Counted from the stretch's first letter, positions 1-8,627 are shown. The stretch: 60,788 bases of DNA from Muribaculaceae bacterium (GCA_017626045.1 JAGAJP010000070.1:1-60788); one strand, 5' to 3'. The notes: a model not told the origin generated them from the sequence alone. Program-made: numbers and translations.

Positions 1-1
1 T

Positions 2-217
2 ACATGCTATGAAGATATTTCCGGCAATAAATACAAAGACTTCACAAAATATGTAGACAACAGACTGTTTACAGTCGACCTCTTCGGATGTGTCTCTCTG
101 AAAAACGGTATCGGAATATATGCGAGATATTCTCCCATGAAGGTAATGAACGGAAACTCGGGAATCAACTTCTCGCCGATGACCATAGGCTTCATAATAG
201 GATGTCTAAGCCTCTGA
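2..217 (+). CDS. C-terminal fragment of an outer-membrane beta-barrel-like protein
   Basis: An open frame runs from the left window edge to a TGA at 215-217 and is the tail of a gene whose start lies outside the window. The 71 visible residues alternate polar and hydrophobic residues with aromatic positions (for example GIGIYARYSPM), as in the last strands of a small porin-like beta-barrel of Bacteroidota. The identification is weak because only the tail is visible. The gene ends just before a heptanucleotide repeat array and faces the next gene tail to tail. Confidence 0.5.
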   Translation, partial: TCYEDISGNKYKDFTKYVDNRLFTVDLFGCVSLKNGIGIYARYSPMKVMNGNSGINFSPMTIGFIIGCLSL

Positions 218-221
218 CTTG

Positions 222-298
222 AATTCTAAATTCTCAATTTTCAATTCTCAATTCTCAATCCCCAATTCTCAATCCCCAATTCTCAATCCCCAATTTCC
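222..298. repeat. Heptanucleotide tandem array, 11 units
   Basis: Eleven consecutive 7-bp units fit one frame with no gap. They are variants of AATTCTC alternating with AATCCCC, and the first and last units are diverged. The array fills the gap between two convergent genes and contains the stop codon of the minus-strand gene (283-285), so that protein's last residues are encoded by the repeat. The same heptamer recurs in inverse orientation at 60338-60358. Confidence 0.9.
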
Positions 299-1554
299 CG
301 AAGAATATTCTTACGAGTCTGTTCTTTCCGGAATTGATCCCAACCGCGGTTAAGGTTGCGTCTCCCTTTATATGACGATATACCTCCCGCCCTTTTCAAC
401 GCTAATAGAGCCCTGCGACCGAAAGTGAAGTTTCGGCCGCGGTGCTCGAAATGCTTGCTGACCATCCTCCGGTCAGGTATGTTGTCGATGATGATGCCGT
501 CCTTGTCTATTTTCTCTACCCTATCTATCAGGGCAAGGATATCATCGGAAACCTCCGGTGTGCCGGCCGGCTCGTATATGTCTATCTCTTCTTCGTCAAT
601 TTTCCAGTTTTTCCATTTCTTGGCTTCCTTGACAGTGATGTAATCCTTGTCCAATATATAGACATTGACATCAGTCTTGACATAATAGGGAACGTTTCCC
701 TCGCCGAAGCGGAACATTTCCCTGCCTCTGCCGTTAGACTCGATGTAAAACGAATAGCCTGTCAGTTCACCGGGAGTGAGGGCGTCGGTGAGCACGTTGT
801 CATATTCAAGGTTGACTTTCATCTCATAGAAGTCTATATCCCTATGGAAAAACCATGATATGTCCGGCACCCATCTGCAGTTCAGCGTATCGGCAAGCAC
901 GTCGACACCTACCGAGACCCTGTCGCGGTCTCTCTTCCATACCTCCGACGGAACGAATCTTGCGTGAACGGTGTCGCAACCGACAGTCGGTTTGCTGAGC
1001 CTCGCAGGAAGTCTTGCGCCCGGATTAATCCCTATCCAGTCAGACCATGAGAAGTGATGGTCGCAGACATCGCTTACGCTGTCGAGACCTTCACAATCGG
1101 AAAACCTGTAGTATGACCTCGATTTCAGTGTACGAGGATTGGACCAACCCTTGAAACGCAACTTTTTATCCGGATTATACATATAGTCCACCATCTTCTC
1201 GCGAAATAGAAAGACTGTGTCGTTGATGGTAGTCATCGTGGAGTATTCCCTTACATACGCCAGAATATGAAGCAGACGTTTCCTTTTGGTCTTCACGTCC
1301 AGTTGGGGAAGTTCCGACACCTTATCCCAAAGAAACGTAGTATCGGCAGGATTCGATATTCTCTTCGTCTCCTCCAGCATGTCAAAATCAACCGAATCAG
1401 CAGCCTCAACAAATAGCGTGTCATTTGCCTCTATGCATAGCGTGTCATCTGCCTCTACGCATAGGGTATCATCCGCCTCAACGCATACCGGGTCTTCCGC
1501 CAAGACAATCATGGCAGACAGAATAATTACGGCAATCAAAAGCAAATGGCGCAT
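283..1554 (-). CDS. Secreted protein of unknown function with N-terminal octapeptide repeats
   Basis: 423 residues from the ATG at 1554. That start was chosen over an upstream in-frame ATG at 1629 because a typical signal peptide (MRHLLLIAV... ending near LAED) begins there. Right after it come four copies of an octapeptide of the form CVEADDTL (CIEANDTL, FVEAADSV), encoded by a 24-bp tandem repeat. The rest is a soluble, charged, probably exported domain with no family I recognise; it is rich in Trp, Arg and Asp. The C-terminus is basic and its last residues are encoded by an intergenic heptamer array. It is divergent from the DUF5119 and fimbrillin genes, so a role at the cell surface is possible, but that rests on position only. 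Confidence 0.7.
   Translation of the reverse strand: MRHLLLIAVIILSAMIVLAEDPVCVEADDTLCVEADDTLCIEANDTLFVEAADSVDFDMLEETKRISNPADTTFLWDKVSELPQLDVKTKRKRLLHILAYVREYSTMTTINDTVFLFREKMVDYMYNPDKKLRFKGWSNPRTLKSRSYYRFSDCEGLDSVSDVCDHHFSWSDWIGINPGARLPARLSKPTVGCDTVHARFVPSEVWKRDRDRVSVGVDVLADTLNCRWVPDISWFFHRDIDFYEMKVNLEYDNVLTDALTPGELTGYSFYIESNGRGREMFRFGEGNVPYYVKTDVNVYILDKDYITVKEAKKWKNWKIDEEEIDIYEPAGTPEVSDDILALIDRVEKIDKDGIIIDNIPDRRMVSKHFEHRGRNFTFGRRALLALKRAGGISSYKGRRNLNRGWDQFRKEQTRKNILREIGD
1403..1498 (-). repeat. 24-bp coding tandem repeat, 4 units
   Basis: Units lie at 1403-1426, 1427-1450, 1451-1474 and 1475-1498. Each encodes eight residues ending in a cluster of acidic residues. The period is a multiple of three, so gain or loss of a unit keeps the frame. 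The array lies directly after the signal peptide of the secreted protein. Confidence 0.9.
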
Positions 1555-1575
1555 ATCGGATGATTTATATTCCTT

Positions 1576-1609
1576 TATATTTGCAAAAAATATTTTATTT
1601 GCAAAAATA
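1576..1609. promoter_or_regulatory. Divergent candidate -7 elements
   Basis: TATATTTG at 1576-1583 on the plus strand and TATTTTTG read on the minus strand at 1602-1609 both fit the Bacteroidota -7 consensus TAnnTTTG. They could serve the DUF5119 gene and the secreted-protein gene respectively. No clear -33 element was found for either, so these are weak calls. Confidence 0.35.
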
Positions 1610-1789
1610 AGCAATATCCTCCAATCCAAAGCAATTCTCCCGGTTAATCATTCATAACCTATGTTAAAATTTGACAAATTGATATATACATATAGTTCAC
1701 ATCACACATTGTATATGCCTCTTAAGATAATCCAAGAGGGCGCGAGTTTGTTATTATTGCAGAAGCCTGACAGGCTATATGATTCTATT

Positions 1790-2764
1790 ATGAGTGTTTG
1801 CAGTAAACATAAATTTGTGGCAACAATAGCCTTGCTCGCCATGCTGCTTCCCATGTCGGGCTGCGGTCTCATTTTCGATGACCTCCAGCCTTGCCCTGAT
1901 GAGGATGTGCATATCGAGTTTGACTGGGGCCTTGTCGACCATCCGGAATTCTATATGCCGGAGGGTATGACAGTGTTATGCTATCCCACCGACGGTGGCG
2001 ACTACTGGAAATTTGAAGTATCGGTGGAAAGCGGCACCATCAACCTGCCATACAACAGTTACAACATACTCGCCCTTAACAACGACACCCGAACCATCAA
2101 CCACTATTTCGAACAAACCTACAACGGAGCCCTCGTCTTCACCCAGGGAATATCCGTAATCGAGGCCACTTTCCGCGCCACCGACGGCGCTGAACCGCCA
2201 CACCCCGACTATACCCAGCCTATCAGGCGTGAGGCAGACATGATGTATGTCGCCGACCAAGGCGACACAATATATGATGTGGATGAAGACAACCGGACAA
2301 TCACTCTGTATCCACAACAGTTCACGCCCAACTACAATATAATAGTCGACAACATAGGTAACCTGAAGTCAATATCAACTGCCTCCTTTGCCCTCTCAGG
2401 ACTATCAGGCGCCAAATACCTCGTCAACGGCCACGGCATAGAGACTCCGGTGACTTTCCCGGGAAACCTCGCTGTCTCAGGCGAAGCACAGCTCACCGGC
2501 AACGTGGTGACTTTCGGACCCACCACACTCCCGCATAAAAACATACTTTGCATATATGTCTGGCTGAGAAACGGCGAGAAGTTCGTGTATATGTATGACG
2601 TGACTGACCAAATCGACTCAAGTCCCGACCCTATGAACCTTACCATTAGAGTCGGCGGATTCGACCTCCCCGACATGCCTGAGATTCCCGACAGCGGAAA
2701 CGCCGGGAACATCAACCTGGGTATCGACAACTGGGTAACCGTAGACGTCGACCTCTCAAACTGA
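1790..2764 (+). CDS. DUF5119 family lipoprotein, fimbria-locus type
   Basis: 324 residues from the ATG at 1790. An upstream in-frame ATG at 1661 would add 43 residues that do not look like a signal peptide. The chosen start gives a short basic stretch, a hydrophobic core and a lipobox (MSGC), so export and lipidation are expected. The motif DLQPCP soon after the lipobox, followed by a GM-V-YP-DGG segment and a long beta-rich body, matches the DUF5119 family as I know it, which often accompanies Mfa-like fimbrillins in Bacteroidales. Two fimbrillin-like lipoproteins follow on the same strand. A role as minor or anchor subunit of a fimbria is inference from the family and neighbours. Confidence 0.75.
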   Translation: MSVCSKHKFVATIALLAMLLPMSGCGLIFDDLQPCPDEDVHIEFDWGLVDHPEFYMPEGMTVLCYPTDGGDYWKFEVSVESGTINLPYNSYNILALNNDTRTINHYFEQTYNGALVFTQGISVIEATFRATDGAEPPHPDYTQPIRREADMMYVADQGDTIYDVDEDNRTITLYPQQFTPNYNIIVDNIGNLKSISTASFALSGLSGAKYLVNGHGIETPVTFPGNLAVSGEAQLTGNVVTFGPTTLPHKNILCIYVWLRNGEKFVYMYDVTDQIDSSPDPMNLTIRVGGFDLPDMPEIPDSGNAGNINLGIDNWVTVDVDLSN

Positions 2765-2856
2765 CGGATTTTGAACTTCAGTACTCAACCAACCGCGAAA
2801 CACGTTTGTTAAATCCTAAAAGAAATGATATTGAAAAACACTAATCATACTATTCT

Positions 2857-3924
2857 ATGAAAAATACATTATTGCTTATCGGCACCGGAATACTGCTTGC
2901 GGCAACATCCTGCAGTCATGACAAGGAAAACGACCTGAGTTTCTCAAACTCCTCGATAGCCTTCACTGCCTCGGTGCCTTACGCCCAGACTCAAAGATCT
3001 GTGATTACAACTCAGAATATCAATGAGTTTAATGTGTTCGGATATATTGGCGACGAACTATACATGAACAACATCCATGTAACGAAAGAAGGCGGGAACT
3101 GGAAATATACTCCGGTCAGTTACTGGCCGGTTGGCAAGCCCATGGATTTCTACAGCTATTCCCCCTCCTCCGTGGAGCAAATGGGCACAATGCTGACCGC
3201 CAACGATGATTTCAGGATCAACAGCTACACCAACGACGGAACCACCGACTTCATATATGCGGTCAACAAGAATGAAAAGCCGTCGGAGTCTTCCGGCGTT
3301 TCATCCCGCCAAGTGCAGGTGAACTTCCGCCATGCCCTATCGAAAATCGAGACGCTGTTCAAGAAAAAGGCTGATACAGGAAACTTCAAGTTTTTCGTGC
3401 GAGAAGTGAGGATTGTCAACACCTTCAATCAAGGTAACTTCATTTTCCCGAACAGCACCACCCTCGCCGCCGACCGAAATGACGACAACACCGGGAAATG
3501 GGAGAGCCAGACGGCTCTCGGAAGCGGAACACTGAATTCCTCAATCGTGGGACCTGTCAGCGATGCCTCCGGAAATGTCCCGGCAAACTCCACCGGATAT
3601 ATGTTTGTCATTCCTCAGGAGATAAGGCAATATCAGGCCGAGGTGCCTAATTCCGCCGGTATCTATTTCGAGGTAGAATGCCAGTTCAAGAATGGCGACA
3701 CCGACCATGTGATATGGCCTAATTCCTCGATTACCGACCAGACCGCCGACCAGTATGCCCGCATCAGGATTCCGGTTGTCAACAACCGGGACAACATTTG
3801 GGAACCGGGACATTCCTACGTCTACACAATCGCGCTGGACGTTCCGGAAGAGGGCTCGACCAAAATCTCCTTCGACATAACCGTCGACAACTACGTGGAC
3901 TACGGCAACACGGAACTCGAGTGA
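2857..3924 (+). CDS. Fimbrillin family (Mfa-like) lipoprotein, paralogue 1
   Basis: 355 residues. A lipoprotein signal ends in ATSCSHD with the lipobox Cys near residue 19. The body has the marks of the Mfa-like fimbrillin family: an early FTASV strand, a WPVGKPMDFYSYSP segment (wall-facing Trp-Pro followed by Asp-Phe-Tyr) and the conserved NFRHALSKIE motif. Such proteins are lipidated in the inner membrane, moved to the surface, processed by an Arg-specific protease and polymerised by strand exchange; that is family knowledge and not visible here. It lies about 90 bp after the DUF5119 gene and 40 bp before a paralogue, probably in one operon. Confidence 0.85.
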   Translation: MKNTLLLIGTGILLAATSCSHDKENDLSFSNSSIAFTASVPYAQTQRSVITTQNINEFNVFGYIGDELYMNNIHVTKEGGNWKYTPVSYWPVGKPMDFYSYSPSSVEQMGTMLTANDDFRINSYTNDGTTDFIYAVNKNEKPSESSGVSSRQVQVNFRHALSKIETLFKKKADTGNFKFFVREVRIVNTFNQGNFIFPNSTTLAADRNDDNTGKWESQTALGSGTLNSSIVGPVSDASGNVPANSTGYMFVIPQEIRQYQAEVPNSAGIYFEVECQFKNGDTDHVIWPNSSITDQTADQYARIRIPVVNNRDNIWEPGHSYVYTIALDVPEEGSTKISFDITVDNYVDYGNTELE

Positions 3925-3964
3925 GATTGCTTCTAACGGATGGGTCTTAATCGTGAATATCATA

Positions 3965-5110
3965 ATGAAAACCCTGCTACATACATGTAAGTCGGCAGCC
4001 GCCACGGCATTTGTCATGGCGGCTGTCGCCTCATGTGGCGACAATCACGATTGCAATCCGACAGCTGACAGCAATTTCAGTTTCGAACCCTCTGTCGAAG
4101 CCTCGGCAGTCGTTCCTCCCGGCACCATCACTACCGCAAACATCCGGAATTTCAGAGTCTCGGCGTTCAATTCATCAAACCCTCACGACCTTATTATGCG
4201 CAATATCGAGGTAGTTCGCAAGGGACTGAATTCCTGGACCTATTCCCCCTCCATCGACTGGCCTGACTATCCGATAGACTTTGAGGCGGTCACTCCGTCG
4301 AGCGTGGAGATTGCCTCCTTCGGCAGCTGGAACTGGGGGTATCCGTCCACCGTCGATTTCGATACAAATCAGGAGGGAAAAACAGATTTCTGCATAGCCG
4401 TGGCACGTCATATCCATCAGACCGAGGGCAGAATACGGCTCAATTTCCGACACGCCATGGCAAGAATAGACATTCTGCTTGGTGCCGATATTCCGGATGC
4501 CACTCTTATGGTCAAGAAAATCGATCTGTTTAATGTATGTAGAAGAAGCACTTTCCTTTTTCCGAAAGAATCCACATACCCGCAAAACCAGACCGGACAG
4601 CTCGACGGCTGTTGGGCAGACTGGACGCAGTCTAACGCCAACGACACCATCGCCTTCTTCATTTCAAATGAACCGTTAGGCACTCCGGTGGACACGTCTG
4701 TTACATCCATTGGAAATCAGGACAATATCTTCTATATTCCCTACACATTCACTCCGCTCATAGAAAACAACGGATATATCACAGGATCCGGCATAAGAAT
4801 TCTCTGCAAGACAATCAGCGACGATACCGGAAAACAGATATGGCCTAATGAAAACACTCCCTACCAATTGGTTCCAAGTCAATGGGGTGGTAAATGGGCA
4901 TATATCTTCTTTCCTCTCGCAGACAGCGACAAACCTGCCGACAGCGACCGCAACAAATGGAGACCGGGATACCACTACAATTACCGCATCCACATTCATC
5001 ACGAGGGCACCCTACCGCCCTCTCCCAACCAAAAGCCGGCACCGGCTGCCGCACGCTCATCCGGCTCAGTCTCCAACTCTCTCGAAGTCATCATCCATCC
5101 CTATCCCTGA
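3965..5110 (+). CDS. Fimbrillin family (Mfa-like) lipoprotein, paralogue 2
   Basis: 381 residues from the ATG at 3965; an in-frame ATG four codons upstream (3953) is possible. The lipoprotein signal ends in AVASCGDN. It shares with its upstream neighbour the Trp-Pro-x(3)-Pro-x-Asp-Phe segment (WPDYPIDFEAVTP) and the NFRHAMARID motif, so the two are diverged tandem paralogues of the Mfa-like fimbrillin family. The tail is rich in Pro, Ala and Ser before a final beta-strand. A dispersed repeat and a perfect palindrome lie straight after the stop codon, so transcription may end or be trimmed there. Confidence 0.82.
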   Translation: MKTLLHTCKSAAATAFVMAAVASCGDNHDCNPTADSNFSFEPSVEASAVVPPGTITTANIRNFRVSAFNSSNPHDLIMRNIEVVRKGLNSWTYSPSIDWPDYPIDFEAVTPSSVEIASFGSWNWGYPSTVDFDTNQEGKTDFCIAVARHIHQTEGRIRLNFRHAMARIDILLGADIPDATLMVKKIDLFNVCRRSTFLFPKESTYPQNQTGQLDGCWADWTQSNANDTIAFFISNEPLGTPVDTSVTSIGNQDNIFYIPYTFTPLIENNGYITGSGIRILCKTISDDTGKQIWPNENTPYQLVPSQWGGKWAYIFFPLADSDKPADSDRNKWRPGYHYNYRIHIHHEGTLPPSPNQKPAPAAARSSGSVSNSLEVIIHPYP

Positions 5111-5111
5111 C

Positions 5112-5135
5112 CTCGAGCCGAGCGTCCCTATCAGG
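5112..5135 (-). repeat. Dispersed intergenic repeat, copy 1 (inverse orientation)
   Basis: The 16-bp core GGACGCTCGGCTCGAG is found here on the minus strand, two bases after the fimbrillin stop codon, and in direct orientation at 14288 and 16977. Upstream of the core, copies 1 and 2 also share the pattern CCTGnTA, so the element is longer than its core. The core contains a short hairpin (CTCG, three-base loop, CGAG). Confidence 0.8.
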
Positions 5136-5142
5136 TCGTTTT

Positions 5143-5189
5143 GCGAGGATTTGTAAATCCTCGCCCCCAGTGAAATCCTCGCCCCCAGT
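5143..5189. repeat. Perfect palindrome followed by a direct repeat
   Basis: GCGAGGATTT at 5143-5152 pairs perfectly with its complement at 5155-5164 over a 2-base loop. The right arm belongs to a 17-bp sequence AAATCCTCGCCCCCAGT that occurs at 5155-5171 and again at 5173-5189. The structure resembles a REP-type element. It lies between the fimbrillin operon and the methyltransferase promoter, and it lacks a T-tract of the kind expected for a terminator. Confidence 0.8.
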
Positions 5190-5216
5190 TATTGCTATAA
5201 ATGTTGAAGGGCTAAA

Positions 5217-5248
5217 TTTGGCAGTTATAAAATATTGTGCTATATTTG
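5217..5248 (+). promoter_or_regulatory. Promoter of the methyltransferase gene
   Basis: A TTTG at 5217-5220, a 20-bp spacer and TATATTTG at 5241-5248 match the Bacteroidota sigma-ABfr consensus. The start codon is at 5270, leaving a short leader. Confidence 0.7.
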
Positions 5249-5269
5249 CATTGTTAAAGCAAATTACGC

Positions 5270-6175
5270 ATGAATCAAGACACATGGGCTGTAAGACAGC
5301 GCACTAAGGAATGGCTGAAAGGCATTCCCTATGAGGTGGCTTTCTGGCAAAGCTATTACGGAAATAGAAAACGCAGGGCAGACCTTTTCGAATGGTCTCA
5401 ATATGATGAGGAATGCGTCCTCGATAATTTCGATGTCGCCGCATACATAGGAAGCCTTGACCACGCCCCCGTTATCATGGATGTGGGTTGCGCGTTGAGT
5501 TATGCTTTCGGCAACGTATTCAACGGCAAAACCTTACCGGTGCTTTACATCGATCCGCTCGCACCTTTCTACAATCGGATATTAAACAGATACACAATCT
5601 TAAGACCAAATATCACTTTCGGCATGATTGAGACGCTGTCTTCCAATTTCGGGGAAGAAACAGTGGACTTCATCCATATAAGGAATGCCCTCGACCACTG
5701 TGCCGATCCCGTAGCGGGCATAATCCAGGCTCTCTCCTGCCTGAGAACCGGCGGCATACTGTATCTGAACCACTTCCGAAACGAGGCGTGCAACGAGGCT
5801 TACCGTGGCTTCCACCAATACAACATCACAGAGGAAGACGGACACCTTATAATATGGAACCGGGAGCACGGCAAAGACATCACCAAATTTCTCGCTCCAT
5901 TTGCCGAAACCGTCACCTCCGTCAGCAACGAAGGGAGAATAGTGGCGGTCATCACCAAGAAGGCGCCAGTGCCGGAAGAAATCCTCGACCGACAGAAGAC
6001 AAACCTCAACATCTCATTGATGCTGATGACTTCAGCCGAGCTCTTCCACAGCACCCGCTTCGTCATTGCCTACCAATGGTCAAAAGCCTTCACCACCGTC
6101 AGCCACAGCATCATGAGGCTTCTCCCCTACTCATGGATCAAACGCCTGAAAAAACTACTCAGTCGCCGAAGCTGA
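5270..6175 (+). CDS. Class I SAM-dependent methyltransferase
   Basis: 301 residues, cytosolic, no signal peptide. A Rossmann-type SAM-binding start (VIMDVGCALSYAFG, near residue 70) is followed by an acidic residue at a strand end (LPVLYIDPL) and by the FIHIRNALDHCADP segment typical of class I methyltransferases that act on small molecules or sugars. The N-terminal region (WLKGIPYEVAFWQSYYGNRKRR) resembles those found in glycan or surface-polymer methyltransferases. The substrate cannot be read from the sequence. It has its own promoter and is followed by a terminator, so it is a single-gene unit. Confidence 0.75.
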   Translation: MNQDTWAVRQRTKEWLKGIPYEVAFWQSYYGNRKRRADLFEWSQYDEECVLDNFDVAAYIGSLDHAPVIMDVGCALSYAFGNVFNGKTLPVLYIDPLAPFYNRILNRYTILRPNITFGMIETLSSNFGEETVDFIHIRNALDHCADPVAGIIQALSCLRTGGILYLNHFRNEACNEAYRGFHQYNITEEDGHLIIWNREHGKDITKFLAPFAETVTSVSNEGRIVAVITKKAPVPEEILDRQKTNLNISLMLMTSAELFHSTRFVIAYQWSKAFTTVSHSIMRLLPYSWIKRLKKLLSRRS

Positions 6176-6200
6176 AACAAAAGACACATAACCAATTATA

Positions 6201-6234
6201 AACGCCATCGAGAGAATGCTCCCTTGATGGCGTT
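6201..6234. terminator. Bidirectional terminator between convergent genes
   Basis: AACGCCATC at 6201-6209 pairs with GATGGCGTT at 6226-6234 across a short loop. It lies between the methyltransferase and the convergent GH105 gene. The T-tract is weak on both sides. Confidence 0.7.
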
Positions 6235-6263
6235 AACTTTAGAAGTTGTCTGTATTCGATTGC

Positions 6264-8582
6264 TCAGAAAAGATCACGAAGCGCTGAGACATCAAGCCAA
6301 TGGTGGTCCTTGGGGAAGGGCTTGCCGTTCCAAGCCTTCTCCTGGGTGGTCGGCGCCGGGGCGTCGGTCCAGAACGGATAGCTCGACGGAAGACCGAGCG
6401 GCATGAAGGCAAGAGACGTCATGTAGAGCGAGCCGTTGTTGGTGTACCAGTCGGCAACATTGGGCTGCCGTCCGCAGAAACCGATTGTCAGGAATCCTCC
6501 ATCATTGAAATTTTCCTTTCCGTCAAACATCCGGTGCATCACTTTCGTAAGGGCTGAACGAACCTGTCCGTTGGTCAGCCCTTCGGGCAGCTGCTCCTTC
6601 CAAGCCATGAGCGCGAGAGGCTGCATACACGCCATACGGTAAGGGATAGAACGGCCGAATACCGGGAAAGTACCCTCCGGCGACACCAAGCGTTCGAGAA
6701 CTATCGCATACTTCTGAGCCCTCTTCAGCGCACGGTCATAATACTTGCCATAGTGGATTCGAGTACGCCGTCCGGAGTCCTTCATGTTGGCAAGAGTCTC
6801 CAGATACATGGGGTGGAAGACAAAACTGGAATAATAGTCAAACGCAAAATCCGGACCATCGGCATACCATCCGTCGCCGGTATACCACTCCTCCACTTTC
6901 CGTATCGCCGAGTTGACACGATAATCATCGCCGTCTGCCCCCGCCTTGTTGAGAAAACTCTCTATCAAGGATGAGAAAAGTAGCCAGTTGGTATAGGGCG
7001 GATCTATCTTACGGATATTCTTGAACTCCGTGATATACCGCTGCTTCGTCTGCTCGTCGAGCGGCATCCACAGCGCGTCGTAGGCGCGGGTAAACGACTC
7101 CGCAATGTAGGCGGCATCCACCATCGCCTGTCCCTCGCCCTGCCACAGCAGATAGTCGGGACTCGACGGATCCACCGCGTTCCTATAGCTCGCAAGAGCC
7201 CACTCGCGCAACTGTTTCCGTTTTGCACCCTCTTCAGTATCATCGTCAGGGAGGGCAAGCCATGGCGCGATCCCTGCCATCAGTCTACCGAAAGTCTCCA
7301 TAAAAGTGACCTTACGGTTACGCCCGTCCCATGTGGGGCTTACCTCCACCAGCATGTTTTTCTGCAGTTCCCCCTTCGCCATATTGCTCAGCACCGGCGC
7401 GGCAATCTTCCACGCGAGGTCTGCCCAATAAGCGCGGTCCGGCAGGCTGTCCTTCTCAAGAAACCTCACATACTCGCAGGCAGCGAGCAGGAAAGCGCCG
7501 GTACCGAAGTTGGAGGTCGACTTCCGGTCTACCACCTGACCCGGAATCGCCTTTTCGCCGATTGGCTGCACGTATCCCACAGTTCCGTCCTTCTGCAACG
7601 CCGTCTTGGAAAGGTAGTTCCAGCCCTTCTTGGCTGCGTCCACATATTTTTGACCTTTCAGATAACCGTTGTTTATTCCCCACAGCAGTCCGTATGTGAA
7701 GAAGGCAGTTCCACTGGTCTCATAGCCCGGAGCATGCTCGGGGTCCATCATCGAGCGAGTCCAGTAGCCTTCCGGCTGCTGAAGCTCTACAACGGCATCC
7801 GTCATTCTTTTGAATTTATTCTCGAAGAAATCCCTATGCCTGTAGTCTGCAGGGAGATCCTTCAGCACCTTTGCAAGTCCGGCAAGCACCCAGCCGTCGC
7901 CACGCGCCCAGAAGTCCTTCTTTCCGTTGGCACTCTTATGCTTGGGAAAGACATACTTCCCGTCGCGGAAATAAAGTCCGGTCTCGTCGTCATACATGAT
8001 GCTGTCGCTCACCTGCACATACTCATACAGTTTGTCGAGATATTTTCCATTGCCGGTTATCATATAGAGCTTCGTCATCACCGGCATCACCATATACAGA
8101 CCGTCGGCCCACCACCAGTAATCCTTCACCGGTGTCGACATCTCGTATTCCATCACCTCCCGGGCTCGCTTTATCTTCCTGTCGTCGGGAAGGATATTAT
8201 ATAGGTCGGCATACGTCTGGAAGCAGATCTGCCAGTCACCGAAAAGCACATGGTCGTCGGTCTCGCCATAATTGTATTTCCACTTGGAGCGGTCAGTGCC
8301 TTTGGCTCCTTTCCAGTCGTTGTGTTCCGCCCATTTACGCGAGTAATCGAGCCAGTCCTCGTTGCCGGTGAGGAAATAAGCCTCCATGTTGCCGGTATGG
8401 TATGCAGCCTCGTCCCAGAAGGAGTTATGCTCCGCGGGATGAGTCTTCTGCCATTGGCTGTTGACCGTAGAGATAATCTTCCTCACATTGGCGGATTCCT
8501 TACTGTCTGCCGAATATGCCGCCACACTTGCCGACAACACCAGCATCAGTAATATACCGGTCTTTATTGAAATTAATTTCAT
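6264..8582 (-). CDS. Fused GH105 unsaturated glycuronyl hydrolase and DUF2264 (GH154-like) protein
   Basis: 772 residues with an N-terminal signal peptide. Residues about 30-376 form a GH105 (YteR/YesR-like) domain: the WWWADGLYM segment carries the expected catalytic Asp (D160) and FWARGDGW (224-231) is the family's conserved Arg-Gly-x-Gly-Trp block. GH105 enzymes remove unsaturated uronic acid from pectin-lyase products. Residues about 385-765 form a DUF2264 domain; to my knowledge DUF2264 members include beta-glucuronidases classed as GH154. The two domains follow each other with almost no linker, giving one exported two-step uronic-acid-removing enzyme. The gene is last in a minus-strand operon, 45 bp after the GH127 gene. 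The GH105 call is firm; the DUF2264 activity is inference. Confidence 0.88.
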   Translation of the reverse strand: MKLISIKTGILLMLVLSASVAAYSADSKESANVRKIISTVNSQWQKTHPAEHNSFWDEAAYHTGNMEAYFLTGNEDWLDYSRKWAEHNDWKGAKGTDRSKWKYNYGETDDHVLFGDWQICFQTYADLYNILPDDRKIKRAREVMEYEMSTPVKDYWWWADGLYMVMPVMTKLYMITGNGKYLDKLYEYVQVSDSIMYDDETGLYFRDGKYVFPKHKSANGKKDFWARGDGWVLAGLAKVLKDLPADYRHRDFFENKFKRMTDAVVELQQPEGYWTRSMMDPEHAPGYETSGTAFFTYGLLWGINNGYLKGQKYVDAAKKGWNYLSKTALQKDGTVGYVQPIGEKAIPGQVVDRKSTSNFGTGAFLLAACEYVRFLEKDSLPDRAYWADLAWKIAAPVLSNMAKGELQKNMLVEVSPTWDGRNRKVTFMETFGRLMAGIAPWLALPDDDTEEGAKRKQLREWALASYRNAVDPSSPDYLLWQGEGQAMVDAAYIAESFTRAYDALWMPLDEQTKQRYITEFKNIRKIDPPYTNWLLFSSLIESFLNKAGADGDDYRVNSAIRKVEEWYTGDGWYADGPDFAFDYYSSFVFHPMYLETLANMKDSGRRTRIHYGKYYDRALKRAQKYAIVLERLVSPEGTFPVFGRSIPYRMACMQPLALMAWKEQLPEGLTNGQVRSALTKVMHRMFDGKENFNDGGFLTIGFCGRQPNVADWYTNNGSLYMTSLAFMPLGLPSSYPFWTDAPAPTTQEKAWNGKPFPKDHHWLDVSALRDLF

Positions 8583-8627
8583 GATTTTTTTTGCAGTTAG
8601 TTATAATTATACGATAGAATACTACTA

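Noticed and set aside
1661..1789. N-terminal extension of the DUF5119 lipoprotein
   Set aside because: The extra residues precede a complete lipoprotein signal and would hide it.
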